Assembly (NCBI RefSeq): GCF_023715505.1
Contig: NZ_JAMBOH010000024.1
Span: 1 to 64,000, forward strand
Source of the DNA: Neobacillus cucumis
GTDB lineage: Bacteria > Bacillota > Bacilli > Bacillales_B > DSM-18226
DNA: 64,000 bases
Direction: 5' to 3'
Shown here: in pieces, positions 52,828 to 61,730 of the stretch
How positions within the stretch are numbered: the first letter of the stretch is position 1
Layout of the letters: each line of letters opens with the position of its first letter
The notes under the pieces: generated by a model
What the model saw: the letters and a program-made list of their open reading frames with translations, nothing else
Database searches by the model: none
Told to the model about the DNA's origin: nothing
Made by a program: the position numbers and the translations under genes

Positions 52828-53585
52828 TTATTGGACGCTTGCGGTAGTTCCCCCAGCTACGGCTAAAATATGCCCATAGACATAATTGGAAGCACAAAAG
52901 CTAAAAACAATGCTGGATCCTTCTTGTCGTCATCTGAGGCAAACCTTCCTGCCTGAGTCCGCTCAAGGACTTTTTGACTTGAATAATCAAGGATAGCCTT
53001 TGCCATTTGGGTTGGGAAAAATCCTGGGGCAATGGCATTTACATGGACATTTATCGCGCATGTTTATTAACAGCTAGATCCTTGATTAAAGCAATAACCG
53101 CCCCCTTACTTGCAGAATTAGCTAATCGCATCCATAACCAATGGATCTTGCCTACCCATACCAGCAATTGATACGATATTAATAATTTTACCGAACTTTT
53201 GCTTGACCATAATTTCCCCTACAGCTTGGGAGAATAAGAAAACACCCTTATCCCATTTATCTGCAGGCATTTCTAATGCCGGTGCCCCCCAGCTCGTACC
53301 GCTGTTATTTCTAAAATATCAATTTTGCCCAATTCTTCAGAGTCTCGGCCACAGCATGCTGAATATCTTCAGGGTTAGAGACATCACATTTGAAGGCAAT
53401 TGCCGGAACCCCTTTTTCCAGAAGGACTTCCGTAAATTGAATACATGCGTCTAGATTTCTAGAACAAATAGCATATTCGCTCCTGCCTTTGCGTAAGCTG
53501 TCGCAATTTGCTGCCCCAGTCCTCTTCCGCCGCCGGTTACAATCGCAGTTTTTCCATTTAAACTAAAAAGCTCTTGAATATTCAT
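52828..53585 (-). pseudogene. Short-chain dehydrogenase/reductase, multiply frameshifted
   Basis: The start 'MNIQELFSLNGKTAIVTGGG' and 'RGLGQQIATAYAKAGAN' gives the SDR cofactor motif. Later pieces are in other frames: 'DACIQFTEVLLEKGVPAIAF', 'KCDVSNPEDIQHAVAETLKN', and the tail 'ASNYVYGHILAVAGGTTASV'. At least four frame changes and several stops occur. The active enzyme would have been an acetoacetyl-CoA reductase-like or related SDR. ATG 53585 overlaps the stop of the ligase relic. Its loss means 3-hydroxyacyl-CoA supply must come from another reductase. Confidence 0.8.
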
Positions 53586-54500
53586 CCCAAACCCACTCTC
53601 AAGTAAGCTTTAACTTTCAATATTTCTTGTTCCAGAAGGACTCTTCTTAGTAATTTCCCTACTGAGGACTTCGGCAGCCCGGAACGAATTTCAACTTTTT
53701 TTTGGTGCCTTAAAGTGGGCAAGATTTTCCTTCCAAATTGTATAATTTCTTCTTCTGTGACTGAAAATCCTCCTTTTACCAAAACGAAAGCTTTCACAGT
53801 TTCACCACGGTAAGAGCCAGGTACCCCTATTACTAGCTCCTCTTCAATCCCTTCCTGCTGATAGAGGGCGTCCTCTTTTCCACTAGGATATACATTGAAT
53901 CTGCTTGCAATAATCATATCCTTTTTACGATCTAGAATATAAAAATAGCCGTCCTCATCCATCTTGGCGATATTTCCTGTATAAAGCCAGCCATCTTTTT
54001 TGTCTCTTCAGTATCCTGCGGACGAAGCAGGACGGAGAATATATCGATGTCTCCGTGGGCGTTGAAGGGGAGTTAGTAATACATGGTCCACAGGTTATGA
54101 GAGGCTACTGGAATATCTAGAACAACGAAATACTGAAACCTGAATCAGTTAAAACATGTTCAATTTCTCTTTCTAAGTATATAGGATTTACTTGAACAGC
54201 TATACCGCCCAGTCGAAAAATCCCAAACAAACTAAAAATACAGGGTGATCGCTTTGCCATTATGCTTCCTAATTCCCCCGCACTATTTTGAAAGCCCTCA
54301 TTAAAAAGAACTGCAGCAATTGGTCAGTAACCACCTTGGTGTCATTAAAGCTCCAAACCTTATTATTAAAGGTCGGGGCTGGATTATCCTTATATTGGCT
54401 AACTGCAACTTTTAGAAAATCATAGAGGGATTGGTGTTCAATATTCACATGCTTATCAATTCTTGGATCACAGACTTTTAACTACTGCTTTTACTGATAG
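53582..54500 (-). pseudogene. Long-chain acyl-CoA ligase, deleted and partly inverted
   Basis: The C-terminal part (53582-54020) reads 'DGWLYTGNIAKMDEDGYFYI' and 'LDRKKDMIIASRFNVYPSGK', the AMP-forming ligase hinge and lid. The N-terminal part (about 54121-54500) reads 'SLYDFLKVAVSQYKDNPAP' and 'GIAVQVNPIYLEREIEHVL'. The middle (roughly 300 residues) is missing. Between them the piece coding 'GELVIHGPQVMRGYWN' lies on the opposite strand (about 54030-54120), so a small inversion accompanied the deletion. It was probably the first gene of the pha-linked cluster. Confidence 0.8.
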
Positions 54501-55015
54501 ATCATAAAAACAGATACCTCCTAAGCTTATAGTAACCTAGTAAATATTCTTTTTAAACGCGTAATTCTAAGAAGTGATCTACCTATTAATAGAATACTGA
54601 TATAATTATGATTATTGTAGGAAAAAGCTGTTTTGTAAACCCTTCCTTCTCGACAATTTTTTCTTATTCCCCAATTCTCCAATCCTTCTTTTTATACCCT
54701 TTCAACCACCCTTTATAATCAGGAGCTCTCCACATCCATTAATCAGCCGTACTGAAAGAGTATGGAGAATTTTGTCGAAAAATTTTCGTGAACATCTGAA
54801 TTATCGACAACAAGTGCATGACTATTCCCTAAATTTTGTTGTCAAACAATAAGTGAAGATTCAAAAAAATCAATATTCTTCTATACGTTTTTTAACAAGA
54901 TAAGAGTTTTTATTTTTCATCTGACTTATAAATTTGGTTAAATTCACCTAGTTAAATGGTCTTCTATGAATCTCTTCAATATATTATTTACTATTAATTA
55001 GAAGAGAAAGGATGG

Positions 55016-55136
55016 GTGGAGAAAATTCTTAACGCCGAACTTTTGACAATCAATGGTGCTGGGCATATTTATGTAACAGAGGCTAATGACCTGGCTAATG
55101 AAAGAATTTTTTGACCTCTTAAGTAAACTTAATTAG
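55016..55136 (+). pseudogene. Alpha/beta hydrolase C-terminal relic
   Basis: From GTG 55016 the frame reads 'LLTINGAGHIYVTEANDLAN' and 'ERIF', then TGA. One base fewer in the T run near 55108 gives 'ERIFDLLSKLN' and a natural stop at 55134-55136. 'GAGH' would be the catalytic His region of an alpha/beta hydrolase. Only the last 35-40 residues remain. The rest of 54541-55260 has no gene, only AT-rich sequence with a GACAACAA...TTGTTGTC inverted repeat near 54805-54845. Confidence 0.5.
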
Positions 55137-55270
55137 AAACAAAGTCCTATTTAGGCCAAATCGGGCTTTTTGATTTATATTTTTAGGCATCGGCAGTAAG
55201 CGTATATTTCACTCCATAAGTAAGTGCTATAGAATTCGCTAAATGTTCTATCACTTCGTCCAACTAAACA

Positions 55271-55337
55271 TGAACTTCAGTTCACATTTCGTTGACAAAC
55301 CATGTGACATTATGTCATAATTGAACTATAGTTCAAT
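55271..55337 (+). promoter_or_regulatory. Promoter overlapped by three palindromes
   Basis: -35 TTGACA (55292-55297) and -10 CATAAT (55316-55321) are 18 nt apart. TGAACT-TC-AGTTCA (55271-55284) lies upstream, TGACAT-T-ATGTCA (55305-55317) sits in the spacer, and ATTGAACTATAGTTCAAT (55320-55337) covers the start region. The outer two share TGAACTNNAGTTCA, so one dimeric repressor could bind both; the style is TetR-like. Confidence 0.65.
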
Positions 55338-55357
55338 ATTTATTAGATTTTAAGACT

Positions 55358-55396
55358 GGAGGTGTAGGCCTTACGTATTGTAAGGCTATACATTTG
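55358..55396 (+). promoter_or_regulatory. Shine-Dalgarno separated from start codon by a hairpin
   Basis: GGAGGTG (55358-55364) is followed directly by a 9-bp hairpin, 55365-55374 with 55380-55388 (one bulged G, five-nt loop), then five nt and the TTG start at 55394. Linear spacing is 29 nt, too long for initiation; folded, it is about 5 nt. No other in-frame start fits. Confidence 0.65.
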
Positions 55397-56725
55397 GAAA
55401 TAGTTAACCTGATCATGATCGCTATTTTTATTGCCCTCACAGCCTTTTTTGTCGCTGTAGAGTTTGCAATTGTAAAAGTAAGAGGCACACGGATTGATCA
55501 ACTAATAAAAGAAGGCAAAAAAGGAGCGAAGGCTGCGAAACAAGTGGTTACGCATTTAGATGAATATTTGTCCGCTTGTCAGCTCGGCATTACAGTTACA
55601 GCTCTCGGACTTGGGTGGCTGGGAGAGCCGACCGTTTCAAAGTTATTACAGCCCCTCTTCACTTTATTAAACTTAAATAGTGCTGTTATACATGTTTTAT
55701 CAATCATATTAGCCTTTGTTTTAGTTACCTTTATTAATGTAGTCGTGGGCGAATTAGCTCCTAAATCTTTTGCGATTCAAAAAGCAGAAACGATTACACT
55801 ACTTTTTGCTAAACCGTTGATTGGGTTTTATAAAGTTTTCTACCCGTTCATTTGGATCTTAAATAGTTCTTCTAGATTATTAGTTGGCTTCTTTGGTCTA
55901 AAACCCGCCTCTGAAAACGAGTTAGCTCACACAGAAGAAGAGTTACGGATTATTCTTTCTGAAAGTTACCAAAGCGGGGAAATAAATGAATCGGAATTAA
56001 CCTATGTTAATAATGTGTTTGATTTTAATAGTCGGATTGCAAAAGAAATTATGGTACCTAGGACGGAAATGGTAAGTATCTCAGTCGATGATCAGCGGGA
56101 TGACATTCTCTCATTAATCAAGGAACAAAAATATACACGCTACCCTGTCATTAATGGAGATAAGGATAATATTGTCGGAATTATCAATATTAAGGATATC
56201 TTAACAACCAAATTGAACAAGGATTGGAAAGAGAATAACTCTCTTACACCATTCATTAAACCGGTCATCACTGTAATTGAAACCATTCCTATTCAAAGCT
56301 TATTATTGAAAATGCAAAAAGAAAGGACCCATATGGCCATCCTCATCGATGAATTTGGAGGTACGTCAGGCCTTGTAACCGTTGAGGATATTATTGAAGA
56401 AATCGTCGGTGATATTCGAGATGAGTTTGATACAGACGAGATTTCTGATGTGCGTGAATTAGCCAATGAGCATTATATTGTCAGTGGGAAAGTCCTCATT
56501 GAAACCGTTAACGATCTTTTAGGCACTTCCATCTCAAATAAAGATTTAGATACGATTGGCGGCTGGTTCCTGTCAGAGAAGTTTGATGCTAAAATGGATG
56601 ACTGCATAGAATTTGAAGGCTATTCCTTTAAAATCAAGGAAATGGAAGAACATCATATTTTATATATTGAGATTCAAAAGTTAACACAAGCGGCTTCCCC
56701 TCTCCCCCTAATATCTGTTTCTTAA
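55394..56725 (+). CDS. CNNM/CorC-type transporter with CBS domains
   Basis: 443 residues. The N-terminal CNNM (DUF21) domain has three to four helices, '[20 protein letters not shown]', '[20 protein letters not shown]' and '[16 protein letters not shown]'. Two CBS domains follow ('[20 protein letters not shown]' and '[20 protein letters not shown]'), then the CorC_HlyC domain ('[12 protein letters not shown]'). Relatives such as MpfA in Gram-positives export Mg2+. Translation begins at TTG 55394, see the hairpin entry, under a promoter overlapped by palindromes. Function beyond cation transport is inferred from family. Confidence 0.88.
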   Translation: MEIVNLIMIAIFIALTAFFVAVEFAIVKVRGTRIDQLIKEGKKGAKAAKQVVTHLDEYLSACQLGITVTALGLGWLGEPTVSKLLQPLFTLLNLNSAVIHVLSIILAFVLVTFINVVVGELAPKSFAIQKAETITLLFAKPLIGFYKVFYPFIWILNSSSRLLVGFFGLKPASENELAHTEEELRIILSESYQSGEINESELTYVNNVFDFNSRIAKEIMVPRTEMVSISVDDQRDDILSLIKEQKYTRYPVINGDKDNIVGIINIKDILTTKLNKDWKENNSLTPFIKPVITVIETIPIQSLLLKMQKERTHMAILIDEFGGTSGLVTVEDIIEEIVGDIRDEFDTDEISDVRELANEHYIVSGKVLIETVNDLLGTSISNKDLDTIGGWFLSEKFDAKMDDCIEFEGYSFKIKEMEEHHILYIEIQKLTQAASPLPLISVS

Positions 56726-56731
56726 TTAAAA

Positions 56732-56759
56732 ACGGGCTGAATGTTCAGCCCGTTTTTCT
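56732..56759. terminator. Terminator between CNNM and arginase-like genes
   Basis: AACGGGCTGAA and TTCAGCCCGTT form an 11-bp perfect stem with a two-nt minimal loop, flanked by A and T runs. Confidence 0.82.
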
Positions 56760-56760
56760 G

Positions 56761-57546
56761 TTATGCGCCTTTATTTTGAAGATGACTCATTTTTAGGCAT
56801 GTCTGCAATATTTGTAAATTTGCTTTTTCGTTTTTATAGATCATAGTCTGATAATTTGGGAGAAGTATGTTAGTTGGGTTAATCGGTACTTCACCGCATA
56901 TATCAATTCCATCAGCCTTCTTTGCAATTAGTATGGCTTCAAGGAAACGATTTAATCTAGTCAGATCCATTATTCCTTGATCCCAATTTGTTGCTGCGTC
57001 AGTTGTGTTTAGTACATCTTTATCTATACTGATGTAAACATTACTGGTGTGAATAACAGATAAAACCGATTTTATCGAGTAGTCATGTCTGCCGTCAAAT
57101 GGAAAAATGACCACTCGAGGGTCAGTAGAAAGGTGAGAAGTTATAGTGGTTGGGCCAATAATTACTACTCGCTGCAGCAATGGGATTTCCTTAAGGGCAA
57201 AGGAAACCCAGGAGCCACATGAAAGTAGATTTTCATGTGGCTTATTATCTAATCCGATATCAGGATGGTTATCAAACAAGACAAGAGTAAAAGGTTTTTT
57301 GATTTCTTTTAATAAAATAAAGGTAACATAATGATAGTTTCCGCTGCCAATAAAGGTGATCCCTTTTTGAATTCTCTTGTCCAGCTGTTTCATTAAGCTC
57401 TGTAAAGAATCTTCTTCGCAATACAGGTTGACATGCTTCATCTGACGAAAGTCGAGATCATCATGTAAATAATTATGGAGCTTATGTTGTGCTAAGTACG
57501 TTTCGTCAAAATTAATGAAGGTTATCCCATTTTCTAATAACCCCAT
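56761..57546 (-). CDS. Arginase/agmatinase-fold protein
   Basis: About 261 residues from ATG 57546 (AAGGAG, 9-nt spacing). Metal-binding pieces are recognisable: 'GSGNYHYVT' (His), 'LFDNHPDIG' (Asp-x-His-x-Asp) and 'YISIDKDVLNT' (Asp-x-Asp), as in ureohydrolases. The middle 'SCGSWVSFALKEIPLLQRVV' and C-terminal 'ADGIDICGEVPINPT' also fit the fold. The overall sequence is far from arginase or agmatinase proper, so substrate is unknown. Confidence 0.78.
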   Translation of the reverse strand: MGLLENGITFINFDETYLAQHKLHNYLHDDLDFRQMKHVNLYCEEDSLQSLMKQLDKRIQKGITFIGSGNYHYVTFILLKEIKKPFTLVLFDNHPDIGLDNKPHENLLSCGSWVSFALKEIPLLQRVVIIGPTTITSHLSTDPRVVIFPFDGRHDYSIKSVLSVIHTSNVYISIDKDVLNTTDAATNWDQGIMDLTRLNRFLEAILIAKKADGIDICGEVPINPTNILLPNYQTMIYKNEKANLQILQTCLKMSHLQNKGA

Positions 57547-57685
57547 TACTTTCATCTCCTTAAAAATTGGTTTCTAAATCTCCCAAAGATTAGTAGATTG
57601 GTTTAATGGTTAATAGCGACGCAGACTGCTATTAGCCTGCTTTTATTATAGCAATCTTGTTCTAAAATTTCATGGGACGTACATC

Positions 57686-57735
57686 AATAAAAGGACATAA
57701 GATTTCTTGATATAAGAATTCTCATGCCCTTTTAA
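57686..57735 (-). terminator. Terminator of aldo/keto reductase gene
   Basis: AAAAGG and CCTTTT flank a long imperfect stem (CATAAGATTTCTTG with AAGAATTCTCATG) around 57689-57734. Confidence 0.55.
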
Positions 57736-57743
57736 TCACTTAA

Positions 57744-58664
57744 TTATGGGATAATATTCCCTGCAGCTTTATAAATTTGATACCATTCTTCTCTTGTCAG
57801 TCTAATATCTGAACCTTGACATGCGTCTTTCATGCGCTCGACTTTAGTGGTTCCAAGTACCACCTGAATATTTGCCGGGTGGCGTGTAATCCAAGCCGTT
57901 GCAATTGCGGTATTCGTTACACCATATTTTTCAGCGATACCGTCTATTGTCTCGTTTAGCTCCGGATAGTGCTCTAAATCGCCTAAAAAGGTTCCGGCAA
58001 AGAAACCGTGCTGATACGGGGACCACGCTTGCATGGTGATATCATTTAAGCGGCAGTATTCTAAAACACTCATGTCCCGATTAATTGCTTGGTCCATTTT
58101 CATGTTTAGTGTAATTCCTGCATCAATCATAGGTGTATGCGCAATGCTAAACTGAAGCTGGTTTACAACTAACTTGTGGGGTGTGTATTTTTGCAACAGT
58201 TCTATTTGAGCAGGGTTATGATTGGAAACTCCAAAATATCTAACCTTTCCACTGTTGTGAAGTTCTTCAAATGCCTCTGCTACCTCAGCAGGTTCCATTA
58301 ATGGGTCTGGACGATGAAGAAGCAGTATATCAAGGTATTCGGTATTTAATCTCTTTAAAATACCATCTACCGACTCCAGAATATGCTCTTTTGAAAAATC
58401 AAAATAACCGTTGCGAATCCCACATTTACTCTGTATGATCATTTCTTCGCGGATAGAAGAATTCATATGTATCGCCTCTGAAAAAATCTCCTCAGATTTA
58501 CCCTTCCCGTAGATATCCGCATGGTCAAAGAAGTTAATTCCCTCCTCCAAGCTTGAGCGTATTAGGTTCTCTGCTTCAGCAATGGAAAGCTGTGGTATGC
58601 GCATATTTCCCATAATTATATTTGATACTTGAAGGTCTGTGTTTGCAATGTTTATGTATTTCAT
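57744..58664 (-). CDS. Aldo/keto reductase (YdhF-like)
   Basis: About 306 residues from ATG 58664 (GGGAGG about 8 nt upstream). 'GINFFDHADIYGKGKSEEIF' holds the catalytic Asp and Tyr, 'IQSKCGIRNG' the Lys, 'LLLHRPDPLMEP' the His; 'VVLGTTKVERMKDACQ' binds NADPH. It reduces aldehydes, ketones or keto sugars. It lies just after the AraC regulator on the same strand, so co-transcription and control by it are likely. Confidence 0.87.
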   Translation of the reverse strand: MKYINIANTDLQVSNIIMGNMRIPQLSIAEAENLIRSSLEEGINFFDHADIYGKGKSEEIFSEAIHMNSSIREEMIIQSKCGIRNGYFDFSKEHILESVDGILKRLNTEYLDILLLHRPDPLMEPAEVAEAFEELHNSGKVRYFGVSNHNPAQIELLQKYTPHKLVVNQLQFSIAHTPMIDAGITLNMKMDQAINRDMSVLEYCRLNDITMQAWSPYQHGFFAGTFLGDLEHYPELNETIDGIAEKYGVTNTAIATAWITRHPANIQVVLGTTKVERMKDACQGSDIRLTREEWYQIYKAAGNIIP

Positions 58665-58740
58665 ATAGTACTCCTCCCTTCTATTTTCCTTTCCATTATA
58701 TCCTACAATGAAAGCGTCTACCAATAAATCCCGCTAGAGT

Positions 58741-59724
58741 TTAATCCAGTTTTGTTTTCTCATTTACTGCCTGTTCTCTGAATTCTTTTGGTGTCTGACC
58801 ATACTTTCCTTTAAAAATCCGATAGAAATAGCTGATGTTATCATACCCAACCTCTTCTACAATCGAAGAAATCGGCATCTCGGTACTCTCTAATAATTCT
58901 TTTGCTTTTACAAGCCTTCTTTCCTGCAGCAATTCTTTGAAGGTATGCGACGTCGCTTTTTTGATTGTCTTACTTAACCCATAGTGGGATTGGTTTAGTT
59001 TCTCTGCCAATTCATAAAGTGAAGCATGTTTATAATTCTCTTCAATGTATTGAAGAGATTCGACCACCAAATAGTGGTTCATGGATGCTTCCTCTTTGCG
59101 CTCAACTAGATCCGTATTTTTGATTAATTCGATCATCAATAGCCCCATATAAAGCTTAATAGTGGATTCCGAAAAAGGGGAAGAATGCATAATTTCATAG
59201 ATGATTTTCCCAATCATATCCTGGATTGTCTCAACTTCGGCTACTTTAAAATATAAAAATTGTCCATTTTGTGTGTTATTGTATAAACCGCTGATTAAAA
59301 AATCACTGACAATATTGCCTGAATTTAAAAACGAAAAAATAAAATCAAAGAAGGCAGGACGAATGATAAAGTTAATAACAATATCTTCCTTGGCACATGC
59401 TTTAATTTCATGTTCAATATGTTGATTTAATAATAATAGTTCCCCTTTTTTTAACGTAATGGGCCGGCCGCCTGCCGTTTGCTTAAGCTCACCATTATAG
59501 ACATAATTAATCTCAATATAGTCATGCTTATGCAAAGGAAAATCAACAAAACGCGTATGCTTTCGAACCATAATCATCTTGTCATTACTAAGAAATTTTT
59601 CACTCTCTATGACAAAGTTCGTCTTACTCGTGTAGAGTTCTTTACTTACAATCTTTCGCTGGTCCAAAATGAGTTTCTCTTCATCCGTTACCTGGAGAAG
59701 TTCATCTAAAAGGTCCTGGTTCAT
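58741..59724 (-). CDS. AraC-family regulator with cupin sensor domain
   Basis: 327 residues. An N-terminal cupin ('RFVDFPLHKHDYIEINYVYN' and 'GRPITLKKGELLLLNQHIEH') is followed by two helix-turn-helix motifs ('ASLYELAEKLNQSHYGLSKT' and 'ISSIVEEVGYDNISYFYRIF', ending 'KGKYGQTPKEFRE'). Such proteins sense sugars or related molecules. AAGGTG precedes ATG. It is 76 nt upstream of the aldo/keto reductase. Confidence 0.87.
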   Translation of the reverse strand: MNQDLLDELLQVTDEEKLILDQRKIVSKELYTSKTNFVIESEKFLSNDKMIMVRKHTRFVDFPLHKHDYIEINYVYNGELKQTAGGRPITLKKGELLLLNQHIEHEIKACAKEDIVINFIIRPAFFDFIFSFLNSGNIVSDFLISGLYNNTQNGQFLYFKVAEVETIQDMIGKIIYEIMHSSPFSESTIKLYMGLLMIELIKNTDLVERKEEASMNHYLVVESLQYIEENYKHASLYELAEKLNQSHYGLSKTIKKATSHTFKELLQERRLVKAKELLESTEMPISSIVEEVGYDNISYFYRIFKGKYGQTPKEFREQAVNEKTKLD

Positions 59725-59825
59725 TGTAATTCACCTTTTCCAATTGCATTATTTCTTATTATTAGCCAAATCATATCATACCTCGGTCAACTAACTGAAA
59801 AACTAAATTAGACTTTAAGAAATAA

Positions 59826-59860
59826 AAAACCTGGACCAACGAAAAGTTGACCCGGGTCAT
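59826..59860 (-). terminator. Terminator of MFS gene
   Basis: AACCTGGACCAAC pairs imperfectly with GTTGACCCGGGT; TTTTTTA follows on the minus strand. Confidence 0.6.
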
Positions 59861-59875
59861 GCTCACTTCATTCAA

Positions 59876-61177
59876 TTAAACTGCTTTGCCTTTAATTGCT
59901 TTTGATTTTCCAAACCGCTCTTCTTCAATTTGTTTCAATGTTTTACCATTCGTATTTGGAGCAAGAAGAATCCCGATCACACAATGAATGGCTAAGAAGA
60001 CAAGCATTACAATACCAGCGGTTTTAAATCCTAATTTATCCATCACAGTTGGTAATATAAAGGACCAGACCGCAATGCCGAGTCTTACTAAAAAGTACAT
60101 AATACCTTGTGCACCAGCACGATATCTTGTTGGGAAAAGTTCGCTTGCCCATAAACCGTAGAACGCTTGAGCGCCGAAGCCAGCAGAACTGCCCCATAGA
60201 ATAACGAAAGCAAAAAGTGAGAACCAGTTCATTCCTGTAAACGTTAGAATTAACCATGCTGCAATTCCCATTACCGCTCCTATTCCAAACAAAGAACGTC
60301 TGCTAAATTTGTCTCCTAGTTTCATGAATACAAAATAAGTGGTTGCAACGGTTAAACTCCAAAGAAGAACCTGAAGTAAATTCGCTTGTGTACCTGTTAA
60401 CCCGCCAACATTTTGATAGATGTATGGCATAAAATACCCCATCGCACCTGCAGTTAAATTCCAGAACAAATAGATCCCGATTAAAAGAAATAATGCTTCA
60501 CGATTTGGTCTTAGGCTTAATAATGTTTTGAGTACACCTTTACTATTGCCGTTGCCTTCTTTCGCCTCTCGTTCTTTTCCTTCTTTCCAGATAGCAGATT
60601 CAGATAATCCTTGTCGGATGTACCATGTAATAAAAGCAATAATTAATAAGTGGATGAAAATAATACGGCTTCCTAGTAAACCTAGTGGTGCAAGTAAGAC
60701 TGCGAGTAAAAAGGTAATTGCTGGACCTGTTGACCATGCTAACTGTGCCGTTCCAACATGTGCAGCCCTTTTATCAGCCGGTGCTTCTTCGGCAATGTAG
60801 GTCCATGAGGCTGGGACCCCGGCACCGACAGCAATTCCTGTAATAATGGTCCCGATTAATAGCATAGGGAAGTTCACTGAAACGGCAATCAATAATACAC
60901 CAAGCATATAAGCCAACAAGTCATAGGTATAAATAAATTTTCGACCATATTTGTCACATAAATAACCACCAAACAAAGCTCCAATTGCAGCACCAAAAGC
61001 ATTTGCGCTTAGAGCACTTAATAGGCCTACCGCTATATTATCTAAATGAAGATATGCTTGCCACATGGTTAAACTACTTGCAGCTGCGATGATGGATCCA
61101 GCTTCAATATAGTTCGCCATTGCAACAGAGATGGTTGCTTTCCAACCGGTCGTTTTTTTAGCACCAATCTTAGCCAT
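59876..61177 (-). CDS. MFS transporter, sugar-porter-like
   Basis: 433 residues, twelve helices. The A-motif 'GGYLCDKYGRKFIYTYDLLA' lies between helices 2 and 3; 'RAGAQGIMYFLVRLG' is in the second half. 'YIAEEAPADKRAAHVGTAQL' resembles the PESPR region of sugar and aromatic-acid porters. Next to L-rhamnose mutarotase and a YesMN-type system it probably imports rhamnose or rhamnose-containing oligosaccharide, by context. AGGAGG precedes ATG; a cre-like box lies 30 nt upstream. Confidence 0.83.
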   Translation of the reverse strand: MAKIGAKKTTGWKATISVAMANYIEAGSIIAAASSLTMWQAYLHLDNIAVGLLSALSANAFGAAIGALFGGYLCDKYGRKFIYTYDLLAYMLGVLLIAVSVNFPMLLIGTIITGIAVGAGVPASWTYIAEEAPADKRAAHVGTAQLAWSTGPAITFLLAVLLAPLGLLGSRIIFIHLLIIAFITWYIRQGLSESAIWKEGKEREAKEGNGNSKGVLKTLLSLRPNREALFLLIGIYLFWNLTAGAMGYFMPYIYQNVGGLTGTQANLLQVLLWSLTVATTYFVFMKLGDKFSRRSLFGIGAVMGIAAWLILTFTGMNWFSLFAFVILWGSSAGFGAQAFYGLWASELFPTRYRAGAQGIMYFLVRLGIAVWSFILPTVMDKLGFKTAGIVMLVFLAIHCVIGILLAPNTNGKTLKQIEEERFGKSKAIKGKAV

Positions 61178-61207
61178 TGTAATACCTCCTAATAATTTGT
61201 TATTATC

Positions 61208-61222
61208 TGGGAAACGGTTTCA
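61208..61222 (-). promoter_or_regulatory. cre-like box upstream of the MFS gene
   Basis: TGGGAAACGGTTTCA matches WTGNAANCGNWNNCW at all but the conserved T. It lies in the 68-nt gap between rhamnose mutarotase and the transporter. A second weaker match (two mismatches) lies near 61609-61625 upstream of the mutarotase gene. Confidence 0.5.
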
Positions 61223-61245
61223 TTTTTGAAACTAGTACAAAAACA

Positions 61246-61560
61246 CTATTCTAAATAAAATACTTCCTCTAAATTAATCGAAACTGGACTATTATCTGCA
61301 TTCGTTTCCATTAGCGGCTCCATATACGCCCACCATTTTTTACAGATAGCTGTTTGCGACATATACTCCCATTTCTCTTCATCCTCAATTTCTACATAAG
61401 CAAATAATCTACCAGTCTCTTTATCTAGAAAAATAGAATAATTATGTGCACCATGTGCCTTTAATTCTGCAGCCATCTCAGGCCATATTTCATCGTGGCG
61501 GCGCTTATATTCATCGTAACTATCACGGTTGACAAACATGATACTCGCTTTTCTAATCAT
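61246..61560 (-). CDS. rhaM: L-rhamnose mutarotase
   Basis: 104 residues, full RhaM/RhaU size. '[20 protein letters not shown]' carries the conserved His (general acid), '[20 protein letters not shown]' the Tyr, and '[12 protein letters not shown]' the paired Trp and Met of the family. It interconverts alpha- and beta-L-rhamnose. It sits upstream of the MFS transporter on the same strand, suggesting an uptake operon, but the catabolic genes (rhaA, rhaB, rhaD) are not in the window. Confidence 0.85.
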   Translation of the reverse strand: MIRKASIMFVNRDSYDEYKRRHDEIWPEMAAELKAHGAHNYSIFLDKETGRLFAYVEIEDEEKWEYMSQTAICKKWWAYMEPLMETNADNSPVSINLEEVFYLE

Positions 61561-61686
61561 AGATATTTTCCTTTCTAGAATTTAATTTTCCTCATAGCTA
61601 AACTATACCGCTATAAAACGCTTTCTTATAGGAGACAAAGTTCAGTTAGGGGGGAGATTATTCAGAAAGTTGCAAGGGTTTCCAAA

Positions 61687-61718
61687 ATAAAAAGCCAAGG
61701 ACAAATACTTTCCTTGAC
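61687..61718 (-). terminator. Terminator of two-component operon
   Basis: CCAAGGA and TCCTTG(A) form a short stem (61692-61716); on the minus strand CTTTTTATTTT follows. Confidence 0.65.
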
Positions 61719-61730
61719 TCTAACAAACTC

